Shown: positions 1 to 12,896 of the stretch, piece after piece | How positions within the stretch are numbered: the first letter of the stretch is position 1 | Layout: each line of letters begins with the position of its first letter | DNA from: Stratiolaelaps scimitus | Lineage: Eukaryota > Arthropoda > Arachnida > Mesostigmata > Laelapidae | Direction of reading: 5' to 3' | Assembly: GCA_019614645.1 (NCBI GenBank) | Contig: JABWDB010000005.1 | Coordinates: 14,559,001-14,623,000, forward strand | Length of the DNA stretch: 64,000 nt | Program-made: the position numbers and the translations under genes | The notes under the pieces: model-generated | The model's input: the letters and a program-made list of their open reading frames with translations, nothing else | The model's database searches: none | What the model was told of the DNA's origin: nothing

Positions 1-2475
1 CCCTACTGTATGTTTGAATAAATCATGTAACACAGTGTTTTGTTTAGCCTAGCTATTATACAACAATATCGAAGCCATGTGAACGAAGCCAGATATATAC
101 ACCCACATATACAGACACATTTATCACACGAGTACCCGATTTTTGAATTCTCATTTCACAGTGCATTTATCGTGTGTCCATCAACGCTACGGTTAATGTT
201 AATGTTTATACAGCGGCTTATCTGTGCGATATCGACGTGTCCGTATATTGTCCTGCTGTGCACTGAAGGACAAAACGTGGAATTGAATTCAAGCGTGGAT
301 TGAGTTCGGTCCCACAAGATATTTTCCCTTCGGAAGAAGCTTCCCCCCTTTTCTCTAGACCTGTGTCCTGCGACAACAGCTGTAGTCGCAACAGCTGTAG
401 TCAGTGCCGTGGGTGGCATGCAATCATCGTCATCACCGGTGATGGGTTTCATTCCTCCCGCAATCTATTTAAATACTAGGAATAGGTGGATATACGAAGC
501 TGCCTGGCAAGCCTATAGGCAGCCACGCCTACGGCAGCATTCATGGAATATGGACATATATTTGATGCTGCGCCGTTTGTTCGCACTAGGGGTGTCATCT
601 ACATGGAGCGCTAGGGCTTGGCCTTGAAGGCCTGCATACCGCGCAAGTCTGCAGAGACATATATATATATATATATAACCTTACATAAGCGCAACACTCG
701 ACAAATGCGAGCATGCAAACGGAGTTTCAGTGCTACGGGACTCGTGCAAGATAGAGCCGCTGCGCATTAGACGATACTAAACGATGTGGACGCACTAACA
801 TAGAAATCGAGGGCGAGGCGCGCTTACCCCTTTGGCATTCTATTTGAGATTTTATTGTAAAGCCATGGATCTATCGCAAACTCACCGTTTCCTTTAACCC
901 CCGCATCGTATTAAGTGCAGGGTACTCGGCATCCGACCTCAACGGGCGCCACTCTCTGAGCCCCTTGCAGTTTTCGCAATTTATCTCGCAGGTTTTATTC
1001 CCATCGAACTAATTTACTATCCTCTCGTTCTACGAGGCTGTGCCAGATATATATATATATATATATAGCGGCGAGCCATAGCTCTGTTTTGAAACATGAA
1101 TGCAAATTCAAAGGAAATTCTGAACGCGAGAGTGCCAATTCACCTCTCAAAAATAGTACTCTGTACTGTCTTCCTGTGGGATAGTTTATACGCGTCTTCG
1201 GCTAGTTCCGTTTGCCTAACAAGCTCATGTTAATGCGGCTACAAGCCATGAATACCGGCAGGTGCAAATAATAACGATCAATAAACACGTTGTTTTGACA
1301 TCGGCTTAGAGCATATTCAATCTTGCTTTTTTTAACTAGACTTTTTGTCCTCTGCCTAGACCTTTCGATCGATCAACGAACGGCGACGTTTATTTCACTC
1401 AAGGAAAAAGGGTGGTCGCAGGACTTCGATGATCTAACTGGACGGGCTTGAAAAAGTTTGCTGACAGTAGGAAAAGCCATTTTCAGATCGGATATATCAA
1501 TCAATGGCAAGATCTTCAGCCACACATCTACACTGAATACTTTTGTCCACTTGTTTAAAAAATGTACACGCATTGATCACTCACGACTAGCGACAACAAC
1601 TGAGGCCGCTACGTTCAGAATCGGAGATACGACTCAATATACACAACAGACAATATATATATATATTTGCCATAACTCACGTGCGTAGAGCTGTTCTGAC
1701 AGACATTTCAGCACACCTATTGCGAGCTATCAAACACAATGCTACATATATTGCAGGCAATGATATACGGCCGCTGTACTCCTACTGTATTATTTGGTTG
1801 GAGCCCTCGACTGCCCCCTGTCTAGGTTTCTGGTCACGGGAGGCACGTTCAGCCACGCAACATTGATCCGATGGACATCATGGCTCCAGGAGATCAACAG
1901 CTTCGAAACCACAGAGGGAGGCGAAGTCTTTCAATAACATAACAGAACGCCTGCGTCGAATCACACTTGTCTTGAACGTTTGAACGTTCAAGCGCGATAT
2001 AAGAGCGTGCAAGAATATATACAAATATATGCAACATTGCCCCGCCTCCATAATCCGGTATCGACTGAACGGATCGTCTATGCAATCGGTGGACTGCAGC
2101 GATTGCATAGGCGATCCTTGGTCGTTAGCCTTGATCGTTTAAGTAAGGACGGCTGGCAGACAGGCTCACTTGCATCCACATTTAACATCACAACACAAGC
2201 CGAAGAGCCTGAGGTCGATGATTCGCTTGGCCCTTTGATTCTGAGTAAAATCCCGTTAAAGATCCTTTTGTTGTGATCGCCTACTCGAAAACTGTGAATG
2301 TCCCATCCCGATAGGGCCCCTTTTTGTCGACGCGACATTGCCACTCTGTAAATCGTTGGAGTGTCGCTCAATCACGATGCGCCTAAACCATTCAAACAGG
2401 TCTAAATCGTATTTGTTATTGATCGCCCGCTCTCAAACGTATATGTAGAAGGGAATATGTAGAAGGAGGTGACTA
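1..2475. other. Gene-poor stretch with microsatellites
   Basis: I see no supportable gene here. The ORFs are short, overlap on both strands and lack splice context. Two (AT)n microsatellites stand at 659-677 and 1047-1068. Around 370-405 the motif AACAGCTGTAGTCG is repeated in tandem. Nothing else stands out. Confidence 0.5.
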
Positions 2476-2655
2476 TTCCGGGCTGACTCACAGCCTTAAA
2501 CATTTTACGTCCACTGTTCAACTGCTTTCGGCATTGCGTCATAAGATGAATAACTTTAAATGCAAATGTACAACCACGGGGATCGAACCCGTGCACCTAC
2601 GTGTCCCCTCTCGTTGCAAGGCGCACACGAATGCACCATGCCACCGGTCGCGATA
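2476..2655 (-). mobile_element. SINE family 1, tRNA-derived, near full-length copy
   Basis: Read on the minus strand, the element opens with a tRNA-like head. An A-box-like TGGCATGGTGCA near 2645 is followed by a perfect B box, GGTTCGATCCCC (about 2578-2589). A tRNA-unrelated body follows and ends in a conserved tail (GTGGACGT ... GGCTGTGAGTCAGCCCGGAA on the minus strand). The same head and tail recur at 31,079-31,196 and 41,354-41,530, and the tail alone is multiplied at 47,349-47,580, so this is an interspersed family and not a tRNA gene. The acceptor and anticodon stems do not fold as a functional tRNA. Such elements are transcribed by RNA polymerase III and moved by a partner LINE; the partner is not known here. 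Confidence 0.75.
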
Positions 2656-4799
2656 TAAGTGGCTAAAAAGTTCAAAAAGCCAAAGAAGAATCTGGTCGCA
2701 AATTTCAATTGGAGTTATTTTCCGCTTTCAATTATCATTGTCCATTATAGTTGCTAGAGTGCAAATATTATAACTAAAAAAACATGGCATCTGACAGAAT
2801 CTGTGTGTCATTTACTGATAAAGAGCATCTGAAGGCCAAATGATGTTGTTGACGTCATGTACGGTGCAGGTGCCTACTTTCCACGACCATTGTTCGCGGT
2901 GACATTCAAATCGAGGCATGCGGGACTTGGTTCTGTAGGCGAGAGAATGGGTGTTACATGAATCGCGGCCAATGTCGTTGGGCCGGGAGCACGCCATTAC
3001 TGGATCCAATGCCAACGATGCCATTTCCGGTAGGGGTGGCACTGGGGGGATTTGCAAACGATGCGCGGACTCCCAGTGACTGTGGCCCGTTTTGCAGCAG
3101 CACCTCACCCAGCTGACGCCGGCACGAAGGAGACCAACATTGCGATGAGGTAAAAGATAGACGTCTACCAAACCTGTCTCTCGCGAGTTCAATTCGATGC
3201 CGGCAGTCTGTTATCTTGCTGGTCGAACGGAGGACAATAATCACAATGACTCCGCAGACCTATCGGGCGAAAGCGGCTTGCTCTCAGCGTATATATATAT
3301 ATACATTCAGATGAGGTCTACCCAGAATCAGCGTCACGAGCGGTGTATTTTTATTGGCCCAAATGTGTGTTTCTTACTAGAATACATGAAGTATCGGTCA
3401 CGTCCGAATCAACGAAAACTGATTTTCGGGAGCTGTCAGTATTTGCACAGCGCACCCAAAGGGATTATATGACGTAGAATATGACTTAAATAGTTTAATA
3501 TATTATAATAAATGTGCTTAAATAGTTATTTAACACTTTTTCGCCGCAAACCTATATGGCTAGGTTGATCATCTGGGACCCTCAGTTCACTGTCGTCGTT
3601 GGTGTTAGCCTTACGATCGTTAACAATATGATAACTATTACAATTAGTTAATCAAAACGTCACCGCATCTCATTTTCTGAACTTCACTCATTGCGTGGGC
3701 ACGCACAGGTCATGTGCACTTACACGGGTTGATTTGCCCGATAGCTAGCATACACTTCGTATAGAAGATGCATAAACCTTCGTATTCATTGTTCATTTGA
3801 CGGCCCGATGTTACATTTTCGCAAGTAAGCTAAATAGCTACGGACGCAGTCATCTGTTCACGAAAACTTCGACCGGACCTTGTACGGCGCAGCAGCAGCA
3901 GCAGCAGCAGCAATTGCGGTCCGTCGAATGGATTCATTATCCCTCTCCTCTCTGCGTGAACGGCTGGCAGAAACGAACGGTGCTGGTCGCTGCGGCCGTC
4001 TGCCAATCGACCTCGAAGTCGCTCTGCCTGTCCTGGAATAGGAACAAGTAACTAATGACCCCCAAGCCATCGAATCGCAGAACGACCGTCTATTCGTTCC
4101 CAGGCATAGAGGCACACACAGCGGTGATGGACCGGCTATCTGCCAAGGTAGCTGCCACTTCGTAGCGGCAAGAGCGGAGAAGAATAAGAAATCAAAGTTC
4201 GGTCACGTGCACACACACACACAATGTCTTCGGACGGCCGGAGAAACCTGGTAAAGCAGGCGCCGGAGCGATTTAGTTGTGGTGCCTTGCGTTTCACCAC
4301 TGATGATCGAAAGAGTGTGCGGTACTATACTTTGCATACGATTATTTAAATGTGTGACGTGAACTCACTGCGCAGCCGGTGCGTGCAGACGATTGTAATT
4401 GCAGTTAACAGCCTTAGTGGTTTACGGGAAGATTTGTATTGAGTAAGTAAATGGTCGCTGGCTGAAGAGCGGACTAGCTGTTGTCACGGGGGAGGATCCG
4501 ACGTTCTTCTTCGAGATCTAAAGCTAATGCAAGAACTCGTTACACGCAGCAATCTAACGATATCGCATTGCCATTGGTAAGCTAGTCAGTCATCAGCGAG
4601 GAGGACAACCGAGAGAAAAAGGGTGAACTTGAAGTCGAGATTTTGCGACAAACTTGCTGGATCCTACTTCGTAGTCGCTTTGCCTTGGGAATACCCCTTC
4701 GCGCTGACGTAGCTGCTTTTCTGCGCAGCTGCCTACCTGGATCATATCATTGGACGACTTCGGAGAACGATATTCTGTATTCTCATGATTGTATATACA

Positions 4800-4847
<48 letters not shown>

Positions 4848-5200
4848 GGATATAGCATCACTCTTGGGACTTCTCAAGAATTCAAATCGAAATATAATGA
4901 CATTTCCAGCATTGAATTCCCAGAAATTATCACTATCTAGGAATTCACAACATGCTTCGTATACAGTGGTTTCAGACAGGGGTATAAGCAACATCCTCTG
5001 GCAGAGCGCCAGGACAGTAACAAAATGATGAACTGCAAACTCATTAGGCCAAATCGGAGTTCTTCCGATGTACGGAGAAGGCGTTGCGGGCTCTGAATGT
5101 ATCTGTACTATGATACCGCGGTATTAACACCTTTCGGCATACTCGAGCTGCTCTAATCTAATCAGCAATCTACGCCCCGTTTTCGCCGCCTCGTAGGAAC
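2656..5200. other. Intergenic region with one doubtful minus-strand ORF
   Basis: A 126-codon ORF on the minus strand (2812-3192) and an overlapping 96-codon ORF in another frame (2954-3244) share a GC-richer patch. The first contains RCCCKTGHSHWESAH, which loosely resembles a zinc knuckle, so a decayed retroelement gag is possible but unproven. A short (CAG)n run lies at 3889-3913 and an (AT)21 tract at 4802-4844. The 133-codon minus-strand ORF over 4593-4994 exists only because it reads through the AT tract as YIYIYI. I see no gene. Confidence 0.4.
4802..4844. repeat. (AT)n microsatellite
   Basis: An uninterrupted run of about 21 AT dinucleotides, of the kind that recurs throughout the window. 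Confidence 0.95.
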
Positions 5201-5441
5201 GTCGTCGAGTACGATCTCGAGTCGGATACACCGAGCCGAACATGCATACGTACCCGCCGGCTCGCAAACAGGCCGGTGCATCCGGCCGCGCAAGCCTTCA
5301 TTCATGTGTCACATCGTCTGACGCTATTAGATCGTCGGAACTCGACTGCGTGCTCGCTTCGCCGCCAGACCGACCGCCCGCCCGTCCGCCCGCCCGCTCT
5401 TCTTCTGTGCGCAAATTCAAATCATGCAGAACAGCGCGCCG

Positions 5442-5448
5442 TATAAAA
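5442..5448 (+). promoter_or_regulatory. Candidate TATA box in a CpG-rich patch
   Basis: TATAAAA sits in a GC- and CpG-rich island (about 5160-5480, including CCGCCCG repeats) that contrasts with the AT-rich surroundings. Downstream, CTCAGAGCG (around 5460) could serve as an initiator but is closer to the TATA than usual. I cannot identify a first coding exon after it, so this is only a plausible core promoter for an unseen plus-strand transcript. Confidence 0.3.
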
Positions 5449-5732
5449 CGTGCGCGCATCTCAGAGCGCTCTCGACGAAGTAATGTCTCTTGAGCACCGA
5501 CAGTGCTTGTGAGTGGGCCATGATCGAGTAGCATCGTGCAAATTAGAATACGCCCATCCCTGAACCGCCGCCTCCGGAACAGTGGGCTAGTAAGCAGGAG
5601 GTAGGACTTAGAATCAGGTCGTCAGCCAGAGGCATGCGAGTGTAACACTAGATGCTTGTGCAGATCCACGCGGTAACGGAGGCAAGCAGTTGTGTGATAC
5701 CCTGAAAGGGGATAGCAGGACGAATGGAGATT

Positions 5733-5734
<2 letters not shown>

Positions 5735-5763
<29 letters not shown>

Positions 5764-5800
5764 CGGAGAGAGAAACAGAGAGAGGGGGAGAGAGGGAGAG
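5735..5800. repeat. (GA)n simple repeat
   Basis: A purine-only GAGAGA tract with small interruptions, just downstream of the CpG-rich patch. GA tracts near promoters can bind GAGA-type factors in arthropods; that role is inference. The RERERE and SLSLSL ORFs across it are repeat artefacts. Confidence 0.9.
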
Positions 5801-6504
5801 CAGCGTAGACTGGCATGCGATGGGTTCGGAGTACTCGATTGACAAGTGGGTTGGTCGCTCCGTCGCTCCAGTTCACGCTTGGGTTACCGATGTTTGCCAA
5901 GGAGAGGCTGATCAGGGGTAGGGGAGGTAGAAAAGAGATCCTCGTCTGGGTATTTAATGCTGAGCGCCAGCGCAGTCCAAAGCGTCTGGCGCAAAGTGGT
6001 AGGTGGCTACACTCCGTTCTAGGCTAGCTTCCGCATTCTATCCTATTTCACCTAACCTCGTTGGCGGCATGACTCGACGAACGGCTCCACGGCGGAATAA
6101 TGCCCTCTGGACAGAATCGTTCGACGGAGGATATTCTATCTGAAAGAATCGTTGTGATTCGTCATAGTAAAGGTAGATACGATGCTTCCAGACTGATGTT
6201 CACATTGCAGAGATAATATGATAGCAGCGTGTATGATTCACTCGTCATTGAACCGTTATATTTGTATAAGTTAGCAACTCAAGAACACGCTCGTACTCGA
6301 AATTGCTAATTAGACTGAGGATATTAATCAAGCGCGCGTTAGAGTTTGACAAAAAACATTTGTGTATACCTATAGAGCGTATACTATTTATAGTTATACC
6401 GAGGTCACTGAAAGCTGACCATGGCGAGTATACATAGATTCGAAGGAGGTGTAAGGTGTAACAAGTCATTGTCTTCGAATAAAAAACGGGTCGTTTGTCT
6501 CGGT

Positions 6505-6711
6505 CGCCGTCACTGGTAATTTCCTCGAAGGAGTCGACCACAGAGCGATACGCGCCACCAGGGATAAGCGGGCAGGATTATTCCCTCTGCAGCGGCTCTC
6601 CCTCGCTGTGCAAGCGAGTCAATGCCATCGCCTCCCCCGGGACCATGACGGCCTCGACCAGACATCCTGTCCCCAATTATTGAATATTTACTTTTTGTTT
6701 AACTAATAAAT
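6505..6711 (+). mobile_element. 5'-truncated LINE copy, 3' end only
   Basis: About 200 bp that match the 3' end of the LINE at 18,551-21,189. Shared blocks include CCTCGAAGG, GATAAGCGGGCAGGAT versus GACAAGCGCGCAGGAT, GGCTCTCCCTCGCTGTG, and GGGACCATGACGGCCTCG. Translated in its best frame it gives the same C-terminal peptide, with GDKRAG/RDKRAG followed by LQRLSLA. It ends with AATAAA at 6705-6710, matching AATAAA in the long copy. Truncation at the 5' end with a retained 3' end is the usual product of target-primed reverse transcription. It is a dead copy. Confidence 0.75.
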
Positions 6712-9485
6712 TCGAATATGTCATTTGGTTCCGTTTGAATTGTGTTGCCGACAAAATTTCAATTCGTGGGACGATGTCGAGCAGGAACGCATTTCTGACA
6801 CTAACCCGACCGTCACTAGTACTGTTAAATAAATGACCAGTTCATTGCTCACTTTCGCAATTTCGCATCTCCCAAGTGCTTCATTCTCATGAACAAGCCG
6901 AAATAGAAAATTGCTGGTATAACGGTCAAACCAGTGAGTTATATTATATGGCTACCTTGGGAGTTGTACGGTACAGGTTCCAGTGGTGCTATAGCGCATT
7001 TGGCAGAATTAGAAGAAATAAATAGGTGTACAGCTTGATGTTACGCTACGACACCGCCTGAGGACTCATGTAGCGCGTCAAACTAATCGACGGCGTTTTC
7101 GTAAATGGACACAATTCTATGGGAGGACTAACGAACGTTTGACGGTATCGGCGGTGGCTTTCGACGTAATCGCGTATGTGAATTTCTCTAAAGCTACTTA
7201 CGTAACATGTAGTCTAAAATGTATAAGAAAAAATGTCATACACAAGTCACTGCAGGCGAAAAAGGAAATCATCGAGGAAATTCGCCTCGGCAAATCTCCA
7301 ACAAGATTGCATGACTTTACGAGCACCGCGAACCATATTTCAACCACATTTTTACTGGGGTTGTTGACATAATAAATAATTGCGAAATTATTGCTACAGC
7401 ATGCCATGGAGTATAAACAATACTGCCGATAAATATTCCGTTAATTCTTAGATGGCTCAAATACCGCGTCCTCTTTCTCAGTCCCAGATGGTGTTCGTTC
7501 GGTGATCACTTAAAATGGCCCACTTTGTCGGTCGTAATTTTCATCAGAGATGGATGCCCCCCTTGAGAGCTTTTTATTCCGCCGGGGAGCTGCTAACGGT
7601 TCACCTATCCTGGGCCACTCAACACCACCGAGCAGGGGTAGGAACTCGAAAATAGTCTATAATTTCACCATAAAACGACAATAGCTCTATGTTTGAGAAA
7701 TCATTAGGCTGTTCATTGGCTTCCCAGCATCTGCTTTCCTTGATAACGACAATTACATTGATAGTTACAGCTAAATTCCTCTAGAATATGATTACACTAC
7801 TATTTGAGCGCTATAGTCGTTCTAATGAGCTTCTTCGCAAAAATTCATTAGTGTCCCATTGAGTCCTACCACTGCCCCATATGACATGAGCTGGTGAGAT
7901 TAGAAGGACAAAGAAGATGATTTTCTTTTCTTTCCACGACAACGACGGTTGTTCTTAACGGTCGCGTTATGTGTTCTTGTGCCATTTATGTTATTGCTTA
8001 ACCATCTCTCCCAATACACCTGTGTGTTATCCCATGGGCTTCAAGTAGACTCGTATAGTTCAGCTCGTGCCTAATCTGTGTATATATGAAACTGTTTATA
8101 TTCGTCGATTTCCCTCCATAAAATTGCTTTTACCGGATACTCTTACGTTCAAACGGTGTGCAAAGGAAGGCAGCTGTAATCAAATTACCAAACTTAGAAT
8201 CACGACAGGAATAAGAATGACGTTTAGCGGCACCGTCCAGTTCGTTTGTACTGTTGTATTCATTTCCGCCGCGTCTAATTAGATCCTCTAAATTAATTAG
8301 GGCAACATTGAGCGATCAGTGTTTGTTAGTATCGCGCCATTGCCTCTCACTAGAAATTATACGAGAAAAAACACGCGTCTCCACGTACTTGATTTCGTTT
8401 CAAAGCATGACTCCGTTTATTCTCCGAGATGGGGGGGAGAGAGAGAGAGATCGAAGAATCACTTCACTCTCGACGTTCAGTGCACGAGATTACTGCGTTC
8501 GAGGCCATTGGAAATTGCTGTGTCCACTGCGGAGTGATTTGAGATGATGGTTATGGCCTACTTAACTCATACAGCCACAGCTACCGTCGCCCGAGGGCAG
8601 ATGAGAGCGGCAGGGGTTCAGAGGGGGGATGGGGATCAAAGAGGAATAAAATATACGCTGCTCAGACGGAGCTAGACGATGGCGCCAGATAGCGACTCAT
8701 GGAAAACATTGTTATTCGTCTGCGTTATATCGTCACGCGGCACGTGCCTGTAAACATCTTCATTTCGTCGTCAGGTATGTCATATATTATTGATGCGCCC
8801 CCTTGGCCTTTATTGTCGCCGATGAGAAATTCACAGAGACGACGCAAGGGAAATGGGAAGCACATAATAACCACGTTTCAGCCCCTTGCTAATAAAGGCA
8901 GCGTTGCTTGGAACTGTAGCACAACTCGTCACTAAAAAGCGTTGCGGTTTGTTCCGTATGCTGGGAACACTACATAGACCTATGTGTGTAAGCAATTTCA
9001 TTTTTGATAAGTCCAGTCTCCTGGTAGCTGCTGTGAATCGCGGCCTGAAACTGAGGCAATACCCAGAGGTTAGCTTTGAGGAAGGAATGCCCGAAGGGTG
9101 CGATCGGTTGAGATAGCTGTCGACATCTACGTGCCAATAAAGCCTATATATATCGATGATGTTGGAACGTGGCTAAGGCCATAGTAACAAACCGAAATGT
9201 ATGAACAAGTTAGGCCACTTTTGACAAACATGAGTGCTTGAATTGATCCGAGGCGGTTCTGTGAAGATCGCATAGTGGATATACTTACATGTGATAATTA
9301 CCCCGAAGGCAAGTTGCAAGGGTTTGGACTCATCAAATCAGTAATCACACACATCTTTATCATATATAATACATACATTTAATAATAGCTTTTCGAGCTG
9401 ACCCTCAGCTGTTCCTCTATTTGACGGGCCTCAGCTCTTACCTTTATGTATTACTACATTACTGGATTGATGAGCTATATACACA

Positions 9486-9539
<54 letters not shown>

Positions 9540-10855
9540 CTGTCGTTTTTTTCTTGAAATCATGAAAACGGTCGAGCGAGATACATTATAGAGTTAACAT
9601 ATTTTATATTGGGTCAAGACAGGTCAATTTTTTCTACTATTTGACGTTGCTTGATAGAAGATCTTTTGCGAGTCTCGTTTGCTGCTCAGCGCGATGTTTA
9701 TACCTTGTAACAGCGGACAACACTGGGATAGTATTGGAAAATCCGAAAGCCATTAAAAATGCATTATCTCCAGATCGTTCGCTGTATCTACTTCGCTGGA
9801 CCGCATACTCATAAGCCTGCCTGGCCAGCAATGCATACCGCAGATGATCCTCGGCGTCTTGTCACGGTAGAGGATAATGGATTATCAAAGTCCTTGTGTG
9901 TTACATGCAGAAGCCTTGGGAAAGGCCTTGTGCGAAGACTCCATCCACGCCAAAGCGATTTTGTCTGACACAGAACCTATGAGCACGACTTGTGGTAAAT
10001 GTTATCATATATATATATATATATAGCCTATAAGATGCCAAGGAGATTGCAGACGTTGGTACGTCCGTGTCACGGAGCATTGTTGCTCTGAGTCTCGCCA
10101 GATGTCTTGTTCCAGTGAGGTATTGGTTCATATTTTGTGGAGAACTATGATATTTACATTTCAAGCGAGCACAGCAGCACTGGTGTTTTTGTTTCGTTAT
10201 GCATTTGTTGATCCCTGGGGGATGATGGCCGTCCTCTGCAACTTTGAGTTCGGGACGGAGGCTAAATTGGCCGAATAGGTTTTTCTCGCAAGCTCTTCTC
10301 AGGAATCGGTTGAATAATTGTCTTATTCATTGGTCCACAATGTACTTCGAATGTTCCCAGCATCGGCAAATCGTTAATCATTACTTGGATAGCATTTGCT
10401 CTAAAAACCAAATGAGTTTTTGTTAAATGTCAAGCAGACCCCAATTTCTTAAAGAATATCGTAAACATTCGGAATGCTATTTTTAACATTTTCGTTTTCG
10501 CATGGCTCCATATATATGTACCCTTTTTCTAATCACTCAAATGTATATGTATACGAAGATAGATGCGTAAGTCCGTAGAGGTCCGTTCTCCGTTATCTTT
10601 TCGCCAGCGCGTCTGTCAAACATATCAAGTATCTCTGTATATCAAATGAAAACTGACATTTGTGCCGACATTTTAAGATCATCTAGATCCGTGACGTGTA
10701 CGAGAATAAATTGTATTTTGGACGTGTACGAGAGAATGAATTGTATTAGGGAAGGAATTTTTGTTTCGATTTTAACTGCGCATTTATGCATCAATACAAT
10801 ATATAATAGATCCAAAAATACGCCTTTATTGCCAGCAAAGGGAGTAAATATAGAA

Positions 10856-10897
<42 letters not shown>

Positions 10898-11080
10898 GAT
10901 TTAGCAATGTATGTTCTCGTACAGTATAGTAGGCAGGAAAGGGAGACAGAAGCTGTACAGCTCCCCGCCTTCATCGTCACAATACAGATCGTCCTCGTGA
11001 CACTCGACATCGCTTCAAGTTCACAATTTGCTACGATTTACACGTACTCACAAGATAATGCTATGAAGATAAATTTTTGA
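6712..11080. other. Intergenic stretch, no supported gene
   Basis: The ORFs are short and unconvincing. The region contains (TA)n microsatellites at 9488-9534, 10,007-10,025 and 10,862-10,894. The 144-codon ORF over 10,646-11,080 reads through the last of these as YIYIYI and is spurious. Confidence 0.5.
9488..9534. repeat. (TA)n microsatellite
   Basis: An almost pure TA dinucleotide run of about 47 bp. Confidence 0.95.
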
Positions 11081-11152
11081 CCGCTTAATTTGCGGCGGAC
11101 CCATTCGACGCCGACGCCGTGATGCCTGCTCGCGTGCCGGGTCCACCGCCCC

Positions 11153-11160
11153 TATAAATA
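11153..11160 (+). promoter_or_regulatory. Candidate TATA box in a GC-rich patch
   Basis: TATAAATA, a consensus TATA box, is embedded in a GC-rich block (about 11,080-11,260) rich in CGACG and GGGGACGG motifs. A start site would be expected near 11,183. No first exon could be recognised downstream, so this is a core-promoter candidate from sequence only. A 90-codon minus-strand ORF covers the same GC-rich block, but I take it to be a composition effect. Confidence 0.3.
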
Positions 11161-11299
11161 CCCGAACCGTATAACGACACAAGAGGGGGTAGACTAACTG
11201 GGTCGGGGGACGGCGGGGGACGCTGCGGGGTGACGCCGTGACAGCGGTCGGGTCCGCTAGCAAATTGTTGTCAACAGCTCTGTAACACGTCACTGCTAA

Positions 11300-12855
11300 C
11301 AAGCGTACTGCTACCCGCAAATGTATCTAATGAATGGGGATCGGCACGGCGGGCATTCCCATGCGCCCACTCGTCTGACAAGCATGTTGAATATTAAAGT
11401 CTACCATTGAGGATGGATGTCTTGTGTCGGTTCTAGGCGAATAGGGCTACTGGATGGGGCACAAATGTACGTTACTGTACACCAATACTGTATGAGTGAA
11501 AAGGTGCGAAGGACAACACTTGATATCGAGTAATCTTATCTTCGCTCGCTATAGGCTGCAAATGTATGTGACGCATGGGGCGTCTAGTGGCGTCCGTTCG
11601 TGTGCAGCTACCGGCCCGATTATGTAGAGATTAGTACAGCTGCAGTATAAGGTTGTTTCGAGATCATTCATTGACGAAATGAGCAGTCGAAATAAATAAT
11701 AATAACAACACTGATAAGCACCTCCGCGAAATGGCCAGTTTGTCGATTGTACTTAGCAGTCTCTTGCTCTATCTGTGAATTCAGGCACGGACATACGGAA
11801 CACATACATAGGAATATGAACTGGCGCTTAAGCAGGCACAAATCAATTGTATTTTGTAATAATATGACTTCACTGAATATTAGATTGAGTCATAAGTAAT
11901 TAATATTCCCTTTGAGCTGCTCGATTGACAGGAGGCGGCCGTGGCGGGGCAAGATGCTACATCAAGTGCTATTTGAACATGACTATACTAGGGTTCATAT
12001 TGTTTTTTGGCGACATGCCGTACGGTTATCGATCTTGGCTCGGAAGTTCTACCAGACCCCGCGTGTAACCCTGATATTGCTTCATAAGATTAAAACCTAT
12101 TCAGATCCACGAACACCGACCTGCGGTGAGAGTGTTTCAAGACAGAAGCAAACGTCCGAAACCGTATGCATGAGTGGATCGCCTCCCATAACGACACATG
12201 TTTTCCTGTCATGAAATCCACATGCTGTCTTATAGATAAATGATATGAGATATTTCCTAATGCTTCTCGTACACTTAAACACGAGCGTCGTATTCGGCTT
12301 TCAAGAGTCATCTCCGGGAATAATAGGAGGGAGACGCGATCTTCCTTCGGCGATTATACGTTTGCTTAGTTTATAATACATATAACTAGTGTGCATGTTG
12401 ACAATAGCACCGACTAGAGCGAACAGTTGAAGCGAGGTACTGGTACGCGAGCAGCCGTCATCTTGGATAGTAAACGTTCAACGGAACAGGTCTCGCATCG
12501 GCTTGCACGAGTGACAACATGAACAATAACGAGAGTAATATTCACTGAGACAAGAACCCAACTATCCTTCAAACTTCGTCAATCTCGGCCGCACACAAAT
12601 GACGACCAACGCGATGGGCACAACACACATACGCTGTGTGCAGTATTGTCCCGCCGTGAACTATTGTGGGAGCAATTTTTTAGAACTTGCCCCCCCCCTT
12701 CGCCGGTCCATGGACTAGTGCTTTCGTTCGGATTTCACCTTTTGTCACATTGCTTTAAGTAACATGCTTGGATTTCGAGAGCATTGCCTCATGCTCAATA
12801 TTCCTGACCTCTAGCAAACAACGTAAAATCACTTATTCTCAATTGATTCATAAGG

Positions 12856-12896
<41 letters not shown>

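Noticed and set aside
2578..2655. tRNA gene on the minus strand
   Set aside because: The same reasoning applies: three related copies with a common non-tRNA tail show a SINE.
4593..4994. 133-codon minus-strand ORF
   Set aside because: Its middle is YIYIYI from the (AT)n microsatellite, with no domain or splice context.
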